A program made the translations under genes and the position numbers. From assembly GCF_016595435.1 (NCBI RefSeq), contig NZ_JAENIJ010000001.1:124001-188000 (forward strand): 64,000 bases of DNA, written 5' to 3'. Source of the DNA: Luteolibacter pohnpeiensis (lineage in GTDB: Bacteria; Verrucomicrobiota; Verrucomicrobiia; Verrucomicrobiales; Akkermansiaceae). The notes beneath the pieces were generated by a model. It was not told the DNA's origin. It did no database searches and was given only the letters and a program-made list of their open reading frames with translations. Within the stretch, counting starts at the first letter, position 1. The number at the start of each line of letters is the position of its first letter. Positions 33,945 to 43,627 of the stretch are shown in pieces.

Positions 33945-35714
33945 TTACTTGCTCGAATCTATGAAATTTTGAACGTCCTGTTGGGTTTGACTCGGTAAAC
34001 TTTGAATCCATTTTTGGGCGGCAGCCGGGTCATACTGCATCCACGTCGATGCGAGGTTTTTGGTTGCCCAAGTTTTAGCATCGCTATCAGGTAATTTGCT
34101 GGTCCAGTCCGTAGCAGCCTTTGGGTCGGTTTGAATCCATTGCGTCACATGGATGGAGGCAAGCATCGGCAGATTTGTGCCCGAGTTGGAATCCGTTCCT
34201 TGCGCTACAGGATTGGAGATCAGGTAATCCAAGGCTTGTCCTTTGAGCTCGGGGTCGATGCCCTCGTTTCTTGTATAGGATGATGTGAGAACATTCGCGA
34301 CGTTGCGCCGAGCATCTTCCGGAAGACTTTGGAAATCTTTGCTCAATTCAGCAATTTGCTGTTTGTTCATCTTCTGCAATGACTCCGTTAAGTAATACTG
34401 GATGTCGGAGGTTGTATTTGTATTTAACTGTTTGACTTGATCCAGCCAGTCAGAGGAGTTGGTGGTATTTCTTAACTTATACAAATCGGACTCATTGGGA
34501 TTTGAAGGAATTGCTTTTTGAGCAATCATCCGATCTTCATCGCTATCGAGCATATTGAGTAAGCCGGTTGCGGCTAATGGGTTGCTCTGGGTTGAAAAAA
34601 TGGCCTGTAGTATCGATATTTTTTGACTTGCGTCCATTGTGGATGGGTCAAGATGTTGATACCCTTCCAAGGCTTGCTTGGGATTGCTGTATGCCAGGTT
34701 ATTAATGCAGTCTAGCCGTATTAGGTTCGCGTCTGATGATGTTACGCCAGCTCCCTCAAGGTCTGCTGTCAGCCATTGATAGGCATTAGTATTGTTGAGA
34801 AAATCGGAGTTATTCTTTAAAACGGCAGCCTGCCAAGATGAGGGTAGTCTGCCAAGATTGGCCAATAGACTGTCAGAGATACTGGTCCTGGAAGTTGCAC
34901 AAGCTGCTTTGAGTTGATTGAGGCCATCAGGCTGATCGATCAACTTATCCAGTTCTGTGGCGAAAGAACGGTTGAGCTTTGCGCCGAGCAACGCCGCTTG
35001 TGCGGTTTTTTGAAATTTTCCGCCTAATTCAGCGATCTTGGCTTCCAATAGTTCTGGGGAAGATTCCGCCATGGTAGTCATCGCTGAGTTGATATAATAA
35101 TAGCCGAAGTCTGCATCTTTACCAGTTAATGATATTTCTATCAAGCGATCCATTGCCATCTCTGGATTGTTTTTGCTGATTGCGCCCAAAGCGCGTAATT
35201 CGAGATATGGTTTCGGATTCTCTTTGAAGAAATCAATGAGTGCTTGTGGATCAGATTCAGTGAGAGTTTTGAGTGCGGCTTCTGAGCCGGACGAGTTATC
35301 TTTCATCGACCAAGCCAGCAATCGTAGCGGATCTTCGTGCGATAAACGTTCAGTGGCGAGTCGGCTGAAGAGGCTGAGTTCATAGCCATCGCGGCACGTG
35401 AACCATCGTTTATCCAGCCATTCCAGCAATTCATCAGTGCTTAGCGAATTGACCAATGCCGTGGTCACTCGCATGCGTTCGGCAGGATTTTTCTCTGCAT
35501 CAATCACACGCAGTAGCCGCTTCGCGCCAGCGAGTCCTTTGTTGTTTTGATTTGATGGGCGTCTGACACGATCCGAGGTGCGATTCTGTCGTATCTCAGT
35601 GGGGGGATCACTGTTTTTTTGTGAACCTCGTTGGATCTGCCAACCTACAAATGCCATGGCACAGAATAATAGTGCTCCACCAGCAATGCGAGTTGTGTAG
35701 TTGGAGCTATTCAT
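33945..35714 (-). CDS. Membrane-anchored repeat protein (W..DP.AA type), copy 1
   Basis: Protein of 589 aa with an N-terminal membrane segment (about 10-27), a short charged linker and a long all-helical, HEAT/TPR-like domain. Repeats of about 30-35 residues carry the pattern Trp, spacer, Asp-Pro-x-Ala-Ala, spacer, Trp, then Leu-Pro (for example QTDPKAATDWTSKLP and QYDPAAAQKWIQSLP near the end). Such repeat proteins are, as I recall, common in Verrucomicrobiota and have no known role. Its start overlaps the stop of the next, related gene by four bases. A protein-interaction scaffold is likely. Confidence 0.7.
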   Translation of the reverse strand: MNSSNYTTRIAGGALLFCAMAFVGWQIQRGSQKNSDPPTEIRQNRTSDRVRRPSNQNNKGLAGAKRLLRVIDAEKNPAERMRVTTALVNSLSTDELLEWLDKRWFTCRDGYELSLFSRLATERLSHEDPLRLLAWSMKDNSSGSEAALKTLTESDPQALIDFFKENPKPYLELRALGAISKNNPEMAMDRLIEISLTGKDADFGYYYINSAMTTMAESSPELLEAKIAELGGKFQKTAQAALLGAKLNRSFATELDKLIDQPDGLNQLKAACATSRTSISDSLLANLGRLPSSWQAAVLKNNSDFLNNTNAYQWLTADLEGAGVTSSDANLIRLDCINNLAYSNPKQALEGYQHLDPSTMDASQKISILQAIFSTQSNPLAATGLLNMLDSDEDRMIAQKAIPSNPNESDLYKLRNTTNSSDWLDQVKQLNTNTTSDIQYYLTESLQKMNKQQIAELSKDFQSLPEDARRNVANVLTSSYTRNEGIDPELKGQALDYLISNPVAQGTDSNSGTNLPMLASIHVTQWIQTDPKAATDWTSKLPDSDAKTWATKNLASTWMQYDPAAAQKWIQSLPSQTQQDVQNFIDSSK

Positions 35715-37282
35715 GGATGCAGTTGTTTGATGAGCTTTAGTTGTAATTGAACCTGATCCTGAGGTAAGTCGCTATTTTTCAGCCAAGTTTCAGCAGCTTC
35801 AGGCGAGGATCTAGACCAGCGCATGATCACATTCATCAAATTGGAGTTTTTCTTACTTGAACCATTTGAATTTAAACTCCTTGTGGCTGCTTCCTCGTAG
35901 CGGCCAGTTGATAATAAAGACTGAATTGCAATATGAGTTTGTTGAGGCTTAACCATCGAATCCACTTGGTTGTCGATCCAATCCAGATAGCCGTCCAAAT
36001 CACTTCTAGCCCATTGGCTGGAAGCTTGGTATAAACTGGAGCTGTAAAAGTCCGAGTCAAGAACCTCTGGCAGCGTATTCATGAGCCTTGCAGGGTCTGC
36101 TGTCACCAAACTGGAAATCATAGTGCTGATTGCGTCGGACGCCGGATTTTCAAAGCTCATGGAAGAATTTTCAGTTTTAATCAAAATCCCTTTTTGCAAA
36201 GCATTTGGATTTTTTTCGAGAAGTTCTTCCACGGTTGTAAAAGCCAGATCGGGATTTTCATGAACGAGTTCCTGCACCACCTGGGCTACGCGTTGAGTTC
36301 TGGTGATCGGCGCGGTTGTTGCCATGGATTGTTTGAGAGCTGCTTCAGGGTCACTCTTGAGTAAGTTGCTGAACACTGCATCATCCAGTCGGTTCTTCAT
36401 TTGTCCGGGTGGAGCCAACTTCGCAAAACGCTCTATCAGTCCGGGATCCAGCTCCTGCAAGGTTTGTGCGAAAGTTCTGAACGCATCGGTATACATCCCA
36501 TTTGAGCCAGATTTGCCATTTTCCATCACCCAGGCGTAAGCAGCCCATGGGTCACGATTGGTTAAAAGCATCAGCATCTTGGATGGTATCCCAAATCCGT
36601 GATCTGTTAGAAAAGTCAGTACCTTTTCGGCATCTTCGACATCGTCCCATTTCGCCAATCCTTGCAACGCGGCGGGTTTCGACTCGTCGGGAATGTCATC
36701 AAAATGTTCCATCAACCAGTTCGGATGGAACTCGCCAATTCCGCTGGCTACCGCATTCAACTGTTCCGGATTTTGTTCCACCGCTGCATTCAAGGCGGCG
36801 ATGGGATCACTGCTGCTCCAGGCGGACCATGCCACAGCTTCGAGCTGTGAACCAGAAACCGCAGCAATCGCAGCTTGCGGATCCAAGCGCGTCCAATTGA
36901 CCAAAATCAATTCACTGATTTCGCCATCTGGATCATCCTTTGCTTGGTAGCGTTGCCAATAAGTAGCAATTTCATCTTCATTGGCATCAAGCAACCAAAG
37001 CGAGAGCCGACCATAAAGTTCGGTGGATGCGACCTCTTCAAGAGATTCCAATGTATCTGTAGAGTGAGTGAATGAAGTGTCGATCTTTGCAACAGCGGGG
37101 GACCGATCCCGACTACTCGAACGCGTTTCAGGGATCGCGCGCTTTTTTTTGTTAGGACGTTCGGGTTCGGCTGAGGCTATCGTCGTTGATTCGCGGTCCG
37201 AAGTCGCTTTACCGACTAGCGAGCCGAAAAAATATCCTCCGACACAGATGCCTAGTAAAACAAGGGCAGGGGTCCACTTCAT
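35711..37282 (-). CDS. Membrane-anchored repeat protein (W..DP.AA type), copy 2
   Basis: Protein of 523 aa from ATG 37282; the frame opens at a TTG (37369), which is less likely. One membrane segment (about 4-22) is followed by the same type of helical repeats (WTRLDPQAAIAAV, WSSSDPIAALNAA, KSDPEAALKQ, SSPEAAETWLKNSDLP). It is clearly related to the gene after it, so the two arose by tandem duplication. They are the last genes of the sulfatase/MoxR cluster. Confidence 0.7.
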   Translation of the reverse strand: MKWTPALVLLGICVGGYFFGSLVGKATSDRESTTIASAEPERPNKKKRAIPETRSSSRDRSPAVAKIDTSFTHSTDTLESLEEVASTELYGRLSLWLLDANEDEIATYWQRYQAKDDPDGEISELILVNWTRLDPQAAIAAVSGSQLEAVAWSAWSSSDPIAALNAAVEQNPEQLNAVASGIGEFHPNWLMEHFDDIPDESKPAALQGLAKWDDVEDAEKVLTFLTDHGFGIPSKMLMLLTNRDPWAAYAWVMENGKSGSNGMYTDAFRTFAQTLQELDPGLIERFAKLAPPGQMKNRLDDAVFSNLLKSDPEAALKQSMATTAPITRTQRVAQVVQELVHENPDLAFTTVEELLEKNPNALQKGILIKTENSSMSFENPASDAISTMISSLVTADPARLMNTLPEVLDSDFYSSSLYQASSQWARSDLDGYLDWIDNQVDSMVKPQQTHIAIQSLLSTGRYEEAATRSLNSNGSSKKNSNLMNVIMRWSRSSPEAAETWLKNSDLPQDQVQLQLKLIKQLHP

Positions 37283-37385
37283 GATGGGAAAGAGTTTGGG
37301 TTTTTCAATTCCAGTGTCCTCATTCCTGAAGCCCGCTTGCTGAATGTCAATTAGAATCGATGTTTGCAAACGTATCCCAACCCTC

Positions 37386-39062
37386 CTATCGAGAAGGGGG
37401 CGGTAGATTCTTTAAATGCAATTTGAGAATTCTACGGACTTCTTCGATTCCTTCGGAATTCTGGTGTGCACTATGATTTGATGGAACGATTTTTTCGGAA
37501 TTGGCACCATTTAGATGGGAACTCCAATACGGGACGACACCATCCGTGCTGATGGGTTTGGTATGGTCGAAATTCCCACCTTTCCCGCGATCACCCATGA
37601 TGGAGTGAAAAGGAATCCCCGTAGCGATCGGCAATTGGTTAATCTCGTGAACAAATGCATTCGTTGGAGAAAGTGTATCGATACTGCTGGGAGCACGGTT
37701 TAATTGGATCGCAGAGACATCCGCAGTCACCACGGACGAGACCGCAACAAGTGTATCCTGGATGAACGAGGGGAGGCGGACCAAACGTGTGCTGATTCGA
37801 CCGATCCAGTTAGATGCTATTTCCGAACCTTGATGAGGCGTCGAAATGAAGACGACGCGGCCAATGTCAGTTCGATGATTAAAGACATAGGAATCGATGA
37901 GAATTTGTCTGCTGGTGCCACGAATTTTAATCTCGTCGGGTCCATGGCCCAGAAGATTTCGAAAGATGGTTTCACCCGCATCTGTTACCATGAGCCGACT
38001 GATCACGCCGCCCATGCTGTGTCCGATCAGGACTATTTTTTGATGATCCGGGAAAACCTTGGAAATCCCGTCGAGCTCATTGCGTAATAAGGAAGCTGAA
38101 TAGGGATAGGGGTATCCACTCGGGTAACTGAATACCCAAAATTGGAAATGATCACGAATTTGCGGGTCCTCTAACAAGGTGAAATAGAGTGGCGCCCAAC
38201 TTGCCGGTGAGTCCTGCAGTCCATGCACCAAGAGCACTGGAATCCTCTTCGGATCATATGGCTGAAGTCGGGAAATACGTGCCGTGGCAGAATATTTCTG
38301 TGGATTGAGAAGCCTGATGAGCCCAAGCTTGTCCGGGCGATCGACTGACAATAAAAGCGCAGCCGGTGCGGTGAAATTTGCCGCAAGTTGGACCGAGTGA
38401 CCGTTCAATGAAATCAGGCGTTCTTCCACTGGATCATGGAATTCAAGCAGGGCAGGTCGTTGGCCGGTGAATCGGATTATCGCAGTGAGAGCAGTGTGAC
38501 TACGATGCGTCCCATAGTTGTTGCGGAAATCGGGATCTTCCTGAGAGATTGCGATCAATGGTGCTCCGATTCCTGCTCGCGTGGCGTGGTGCTCGGCGTA
38601 GGTGCCTGTGAATTCGACCGTATCGGCTGGGAGATACTTTCGTTTGTGGGTGATTCCATTCTTCTCCAGTTTTACTGCTAAAATCCAGGGTTTGAGGGCG
38701 GAAGGTAATGTGATGGATTGTTGCAAATGGATTGAGTCATCGGTTTGGAGGGCTTCGACCAATCGTGCGGTCGCGTAGTTTTCCAGAGCAGTCGCAGTTT
38801 GATCGCCAGCCAGAGATTTTGCTCTAACAAGGCGAATGCATTCGAGATAATGTGCAGCAGCATCTAATGAATCAATTGCCGCCTTTCCGGAATCAATTTC
38901 CCGGTAGGCTGCATCGAACGTTGTGCTAGGAGTGATTTCACCAGGGATGGTTGCAGACTTAATGCGGTATGAAATCGGAGCATTACACGAAACCGCAACG
39001 AAGGTTAGATAAACTAACAGATAGACTGAAGTGATTCGAGGTAAGCACTTCATGCGATCCAT
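37386..39062 (-). CDS. Lipase-like alpha/beta hydrolase lipoprotein
   Basis: Protein of 558 aa with a lipoprotein signal (lipobox AVSC, Cys26) and a C-terminal alpha/beta hydrolase domain: VLLVHGLQDSPASW (oxyanion turn), nucleophile S349 in GHSMGG, and late Asp and His candidates (DGVVPYWSS, SNHSAHQN). The 250-residue N-terminal region is unassigned. It may cleave lipids or esters at the outer membrane. It starts right after the stop of the preceding gene (TAGATG); an ATG three codons on is equally possible. Confidence 0.8.
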   Translation of the reverse strand: MDRMKCLPRITSVYLLVYLTFVAVSCNAPISYRIKSATIPGEITPSTTFDAAYREIDSGKAAIDSLDAAAHYLECIRLVRAKSLAGDQTATALENYATARLVEALQTDDSIHLQQSITLPSALKPWILAVKLEKNGITHKRKYLPADTVEFTGTYAEHHATRAGIGAPLIAISQEDPDFRNNYGTHRSHTALTAIIRFTGQRPALLEFHDPVEERLISLNGHSVQLAANFTAPAALLLSVDRPDKLGLIRLLNPQKYSATARISRLQPYDPKRIPVLLVHGLQDSPASWAPLYFTLLEDPQIRDHFQFWVFSYPSGYPYPYSASLLRNELDGISKVFPDHQKIVLIGHSMGGVISRLMVTDAGETIFRNLLGHGPDEIKIRGTSRQILIDSYVFNHRTDIGRVVFISTPHQGSEIASNWIGRISTRLVRLPSFIQDTLVAVSSVVTADVSAIQLNRAPSSIDTLSPTNAFVHEINQLPIATGIPFHSIMGDRGKGGNFDHTKPISTDGVVPYWSSHLNGANSEKIVPSNHSAHQNSEGIEEVRRILKLHLKNLPPPSR

Positions 39063-40349
39063 CTACTGCGGGTATTCAACCTGAATGGTTTTCCATCCAG
39101 CGCTAGCAAATCCAGATGCGGCGGATTCGGTGAGGATGCCAGTGTGGATTAAAACTTTTTGGGAAATTCCGAGGTCATCGCGATTGGCGAAAGCTGCAAC
39201 CTGTGCTGTCCATGTCACATAATCAACCGGTGCGGGGACTTCTAGGTTGCCTTGAGATGACACACCGCCCGGTAAGCGACCAAGGACATGGAGCTGCGAG
39301 TAGTCAGCTGCAGCTGATAATTGGCGCGAAGCCAGTATGGAAACCGCCTCTACCAAAAAGTCCGCTTCTTCCTGAGTTTGGCAGGAATTCGCAAGCACGA
39401 TCATGCTCCCACGTCCGGCTGTTTTTGGCATTGCCTTCAGACAGTTTACAATTCGGTGGCGCCGAGTGGTACTGAGTGCCTGGCTAAGCTGAAAAGTGCT
39501 GATATCTTCATCGGTGACACCCATGGCAATAAGGGTTTCCTGATCTCGTAGTGCGAGTTCACTTTCTGTTAGAGCATAGATGTCTTCGGGGATGCCAACC
39601 ATGTTTGTCGCAGCTACGGCGACACCTGCGGATAGAACGGTGGCGCCGATTCGAAGAGGCAAGCCTCCAGCAAAAAACGCCCAGGTTACTTTATCCATCT
39701 CATCCTGCAGCCGTAGATTGTCGGTGTATGGATCGACCCCGAGCTGCTTTGCCGTATCGAGTTTTGCTTTATCAAATCCTGCAGCATTTTTCGCAGCAGT
39801 GCCGATGCCTTTGCCTGTTTCCTTGGCGACTGTAGCGGAATCTACATCGTTTTCCCTGGCATCCTGAACCTGCTGATTGACTTTTTGCGCTCCACGACTG
39901 ATTGACTTGCCAACCTTGGTGAAAAAGTGACCAACCGTTTTAGGTGCTTCCTTGGCTGAATCGATAGGATGCGCCACGATGTTTTTCACCGCATCAATCG
40001 GCTGCTCGATAGAACGCCGCATGCCTTCCGCAAACAAGTCACTTTTGCTGGTCTCGACTAACCTCTTGATTGCAGCAATTTCTACAATTCGTCTTCGTGC
40101 CTGTGGAACGCCGATGGCATCAAAAGTACCAAAGTCTGAGTCGATCGAAAAGTGTGCAAGGTAGCCATCGGTGACGACGAGATCACGCACGCGGTATGCT
40201 TCTCCACGAAGAATCTCTTGCTCTAACAAATCTGATGCATGCACCACTGTTGGCTCTTCAAATGGAGGAGATGGCTGGCCTTTCGCATCGACCAGCAACA
40301 TCGGAATCAGGAGAAGAATGGACAGTTTCATGAAGCGGTTGGAGGTCAT
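39063..40349 (-). CDS. Exported protein of unknown function
   Basis: Protein of 428 aa with an export signal (about 1-24). The middle part is charged and helical (VKNIVAHPIDSAKEAPKTVGHFFTKVGKSISRGAQ), followed by a hydrophobic stretch (LPLRIGATVLSAGVAVAATNMVG) that may insert in a membrane, and a C-terminal domain without known motifs. I do not recognise the family. It overlaps the DUF4239 gene by four bases and abuts the lipase gene, so it belongs to the same transcript. Confidence 0.6.
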   Translation of the reverse strand: MTSNRFMKLSILLLIPMLLVDAKGQPSPPFEEPTVVHASDLLEQEILRGEAYRVRDLVVTDGYLAHFSIDSDFGTFDAIGVPQARRRIVEIAAIKRLVETSKSDLFAEGMRRSIEQPIDAVKNIVAHPIDSAKEAPKTVGHFFTKVGKSISRGAQKVNQQVQDARENDVDSATVAKETGKGIGTAAKNAAGFDKAKLDTAKQLGVDPYTDNLRLQDEMDKVTWAFFAGGLPLRIGATVLSAGVAVAATNMVGIPEDIYALTESELALRDQETLIAMGVTDEDISTFQLSQALSTTRRHRIVNCLKAMPKTAGRGSMIVLANSCQTQEEADFLVEAVSILASRQLSAAADYSQLHVLGRLPGGVSSQGNLEVPAPVDYVTWTAQVAAFANRDDLGISQKVLIHTGILTESAASGFASAGWKTIQVEYPQ

Positions 40350-41131
40350 GGTTGCATGGACTCGTAGAGTTCACGCAATGGTTCGTGGCTCAGAGCGACG
40401 AGTCCTTTGCGAGGCCGGTCAATGTCAGAAATCAGAGTGACGACGATGCCAACAAGGACTGGAAAAACGATTTGGTTAAATGCTGATCGCTGCTGTGTGG
40501 TGCCTGAGCTAAACCCACTGGCCCAAGCACCACAGCCTGCGACAACGATCAGCAAAATCCAAACCGCAGCTGGAACATGATTTCGTGCGGCAGCGATCCT
40601 GCTGGTTTGCAAATCGATCATTTCGTTCAATGAATTGATGAACCCCATGATTACAGGGCCAGGTTTTTCGACTGCGGAATCCATGGCAATTTGCCAAAGC
40701 TCATTTTGAATTTTGCTGGATTCCATGACCAATGATTTCATTCGATCCAGGTCCGTCGATTTTTCAATCGATTCGAGACGTAGCTCTGTATATTGGCGAA
40801 GTAATTTCTTCGCCTTCCGACTCCTGCTTTCAGTTAGGAGATCGGTCCGTAGCCAAGTGGTACCAATGGCATTCGCTTCATCGACACCGAGGGACCGACG
40901 ATTGTCATATCGTCCTACTGCCATCGCGAAGCTGAAACCAAGCAATAAACCTAACAAGCCCAGAACCGCGCCCTGTGTGCTGCCATTATTCACATCTGCT
41001 TGCGGGTTCTTTTGTTTGGCAGAATTGCCGAATCGAAACCCAATTTCTGAAAGGATTAACAGAATTCCGGTAACGATTATGAGAATGGACCATTGGTTCA
41101 TAAAGATACGTGAAACGAATTCACTAATCAT
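40346..41131 (-). CDS. DUF4239 (bestrophin-like) membrane protein
   Basis: Protein of 261 aa with two membrane segments near the N-terminus (about 13-32 and 53-75), a helical cytoplasmic stretch, and two segments near the C-terminus. The TQGAVLGLLGLLLGFSFAMAVGRYDNRR block and the ANAIGTTWLR segment fit the DUF4239 family, which is called bestrophin-like, so anion-channel activity is a guess. The ATG overlaps the DUF502 stop by four bases. Confidence 0.78.
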   Translation of the reverse strand: MISEFVSRIFMNQWSILIIVTGILLILSEIGFRFGNSAKQKNPQADVNNGSTQGAVLGLLGLLLGFSFAMAVGRYDNRRSLGVDEANAIGTTWLRTDLLTESRSRKAKKLLRQYTELRLESIEKSTDLDRMKSLVMESSKIQNELWQIAMDSAVEKPGPVIMGFINSLNEMIDLQTSRIAAARNHVPAAVWILLIVVAGCGAWASGFSSGTTQQRSAFNQIVFPVLVGIVVTLISDIDRPRKGLVALSHEPLRELYESMQP

Positions 41132-41751
41132 GGAGATTGCATAAAACGTTGATCGCTTGCGGCCGTTGAATGCGGTGAGCTCGCGAGGATAGCGCCGGAA
41201 CCTGCCCCCCATTTGCTAACGCATTTGAAAATTTCGGTGATTGGAACTTCAGCTGGATGTACCCGATGGGATGGCATGATGAAAATGGCACCAGCGAGTG
41301 GAGTGGGGGCGGACGGGATAAAAATCGTGCTAAGTCCTCCTTGATGGGATTCTACAAGCAATGCAGGTGTCAGGCAGCCGTCTTCCACTTCAGCAAGCAC
41401 CGGTTGGAAATTCGCGCAGGAACTCGAGTCTGATAATTGCCTGGCGATTGAGCGGAGAGGGGGATAGCCAGGAATTTTTTCGAGCAGGCCTTTTTCTAAT
41501 GATCTGCCGACGATTTTACCCAGTGTGGTATGAAAAAGCAGCCCAATGGCGAAACAGATCATCACAAAAAGCAAAATCGCCCATGGCAGAGGATGACTGA
41601 TTTGTTTCGGCATCGCGACACTGATGGGCCTAATCAGGATGTTTAAGTGAATCAGTAATTTGATTGCCAGCAAGATCGCAAGCCAAGCAGGTAGCACGAT
41701 GAATAATCCCGTGAGAAGAGTTGATCTGATGGCTTTTAGTAAATCCGTCAC
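41128..41751 (-). CDS. DUF502 membrane protein
   Basis: Protein of 207 aa starting with GTG. Two membrane segments (about 12-34 and 52-74) are followed by GKIVGRSLEKGLLEKIPGYPPLRSIARQL, typical of DUF502. The family has no known function and is found in many phyla. The C-terminus ends in a Ser/His-containing tail. It overlaps the DUF4239 gene and follows the His/Trp-rich TPR gene after 28 bases. Confidence 0.82.
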   Translation of the reverse strand: MTDLLKAIRSTLLTGLFIVLPAWLAILLAIKLLIHLNILIRPISVAMPKQISHPLPWAILLFVMICFAIGLLFHTTLGKIVGRSLEKGLLEKIPGYPPLRSIARQLSDSSSCANFQPVLAEVEDGCLTPALLVESHQGGLSTIFIPSAPTPLAGAIFIMPSHRVHPAEVPITEIFKCVSKWGAGSGAILASSPHSTAASDQRFMQSP

Positions 41752-41779
41752 GATGGTTATGATAGCGAATCAATCGCAG

Positions 41780-43612
41780 TCAGCTTTTGGTGAATTCCAG
41801 TCCGGGGTCGCCATCTGGCGCGCCAATGAGATTGAAATGAAAATGGTTGTCGTCGTTGAGAGTGACCGCGGAAACCATTTGTGAATCATCAGCTGTGAGA
41901 ATTAACAAGCCCTTGTCATCAAGGCCGTAAGTGCCCGAGAGTTCGTTGTCTCCGGATGGGGAAGTGTATTTCCACAGATAGTCTCCGCTTTCCTGTAGGG
42001 TGAAGAAGATCTTTCCATCTGGACCGCGATCACTCACCCAGGTGCCAACCAGTTTTTCACTTGGAATGGGTGACGGTTGACTTTCGGTGATCATGCCAGA
42101 CTCGGGTTCTCCAGCGTCAGGAAGGGAGTTTTTTGTTAGATCACGCAGTTGAAGGGCGATCGAGTCTGCGGGTTGAAGTTTTGTCGTTATCTCGAATTCC
42201 TGATAAGCTTCTTCCATATGTCCGCATACCATGTAGTGGTATCCTAACAAAAAGTGCGCATCTGCACGGTCAGGCGAGTTCTTCGCATAGGCTTCGAGTT
42301 TGCGCAGTTGGGTATCATACTCGCTTTCCGTGGGATAGAATCCAATCATCGTATCCCAGCTCCAACCAGGACCGGATGCCAGGACCGGATTGAGTATTCC
42401 AGTTGCGTCTGCGTATTTGCCCAGAGCAAAAAAGACAAGTGCCCTGAATTCATGAAGGGTGACATCTGATGGAGTATAAGCTAGTGCTTCATCAATCGCT
42501 TTTGAAGCGGCGGAATAGTCGCCGCTTTTGAAAGCATCCATCGATCGTGTCAGAGCAGTATCGGATTTTTCCTCCGCCAATGCGACTTCCCCTTCATCCC
42601 CGGGAGGATGTGAAGCGGCCGCAACGGAAACGGGCTCGGTATAAGTAATGTAAGTATTTTGAACCGGTGGCGCTGGGTAGGGATTGTGATAGCTTTGATA
42701 TCCCATGTCATAAATCATGTTGCCAAGGCTCCAAACCGCGATACCCCACATGAAACCTGAAGCAAAATCGTCGTCATTATACCACCAGTGATGGTGATAG
42801 TAGTGACTGTTCCAGCCATAATTCCAATGGCCGTGATGCCAGTCATGATAAGCTCCTGCGCCCCACCACGGACGGGATCCCCAGTAATCTGGTCGGTAGG
42901 AAAAGTTCTGATTATTCTGAAAGTGACGATCAATCTTGATGTTGATGTCGTTTCCGACGGATATTCGATTGCCCCAAACACCTTTGTTGCCTCCCCATTT
43001 GTTGGGATTCCAATCGGGCTTTCGCGCTGGAAGCGTATTTGGCCGGTTTAGTCCAACGTTCCGACGTCCGATGTTGATTTGATCGATGTGAAGGTTGTTG
43101 CGATCCCTGGAAATGTTAATCTTATCTCGGTCGAACTTGATCGTATCGCCCGGTTTTTTGTTAGATGGATGTTTGGGGTAAGTGACCATGCCAGGGAGTG
43201 TTGCTGGCTTCGTCTTACCAGGTTGCTTGATCACAGGGCGTCTATTCGGGGCTCCATCACCTCGATCCGGGATCTTACTGGTAGGTTTTTTAATGGGATT
43301 CCGATCAGGAATCTTGCTCGGGTGTGTATCAGGCTTTTGCAGTTCGGGACGCTGGATCGGCTTGGTAGCAGGTTTGGTGCTTGGACGGGTCTGCGGGCGC
43401 TGTGCGGGTTTTTGAGTGGGTTTCGTTTTAGGTCGAACGATTTTCGATCCGGTCATGGGGGACCTTCGTTGATTGCTTGATCGCTGGGGTGGGGTGGGTT
43501 TCTTGCGACTTCCATCCGCGCCCTTGAAACGGCTTTCTCCCCGAGCTTCGATTTCTGCGGACAACAGAACCAGGGAGAGGAATAGATGACCCACGGTGTG
43601 GAGAATTTTCAT
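41780..43612 (-). CDS. Exported TPR protein with KP-rich and His/Trp/Tyr-rich regions
   Basis: Protein of 610 aa. A signal peptide is followed by a Lys/Pro/Arg-rich low-complexity stretch (about 30-155), an Asn/Arg/Ile region, then about 80 residues packed with His, Trp, Tyr and Asn (about 225-305; for example HDWHHGHWNYGW). Next come three or so TPR units (about 345-490) and a C-terminal lipocalin-like beta domain with LVGTWVSDRGPDGK. The composition suggests a wall- or matrix-bound protein, perhaps metal binding. Function unknown. Confidence 0.7.
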   Translation of the reverse strand: MKILHTVGHLFLSLVLLSAEIEARGESRFKGADGSRKKPTPPQRSSNQRRSPMTGSKIVRPKTKPTQKPAQRPQTRPSTKPATKPIQRPELQKPDTHPSKIPDRNPIKKPTSKIPDRGDGAPNRRPVIKQPGKTKPATLPGMVTYPKHPSNKKPGDTIKFDRDKINISRDRNNLHIDQINIGRRNVGLNRPNTLPARKPDWNPNKWGGNKGVWGNRISVGNDINIKIDRHFQNNQNFSYRPDYWGSRPWWGAGAYHDWHHGHWNYGWNSHYYHHHWWYNDDDFASGFMWGIAVWSLGNMIYDMGYQSYHNPYPAPPVQNTYITYTEPVSVAAASHPPGDEGEVALAEEKSDTALTRSMDAFKSGDYSAASKAIDEALAYTPSDVTLHEFRALVFFALGKYADATGILNPVLASGPGWSWDTMIGFYPTESEYDTQLRKLEAYAKNSPDRADAHFLLGYHYMVCGHMEEAYQEFEITTKLQPADSIALQLRDLTKNSLPDAGEPESGMITESQPSPIPSEKLVGTWVSDRGPDGKIFFTLQESGDYLWKYTSPSGDNELSGTYGLDDKGLLILTADDSQMVSAVTLNDDNHFHFNLIGAPDGDPGLEFTKS

Positions 43613-43627
43613 AATATCATGAAATTG

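Noticed and set aside
43040-43480. The Lys/Pro-rich tract as a tandem DNA repeat array
   Set aside because: The repetition is at the level of protein composition; the DNA copies are irregular in length and sequence.
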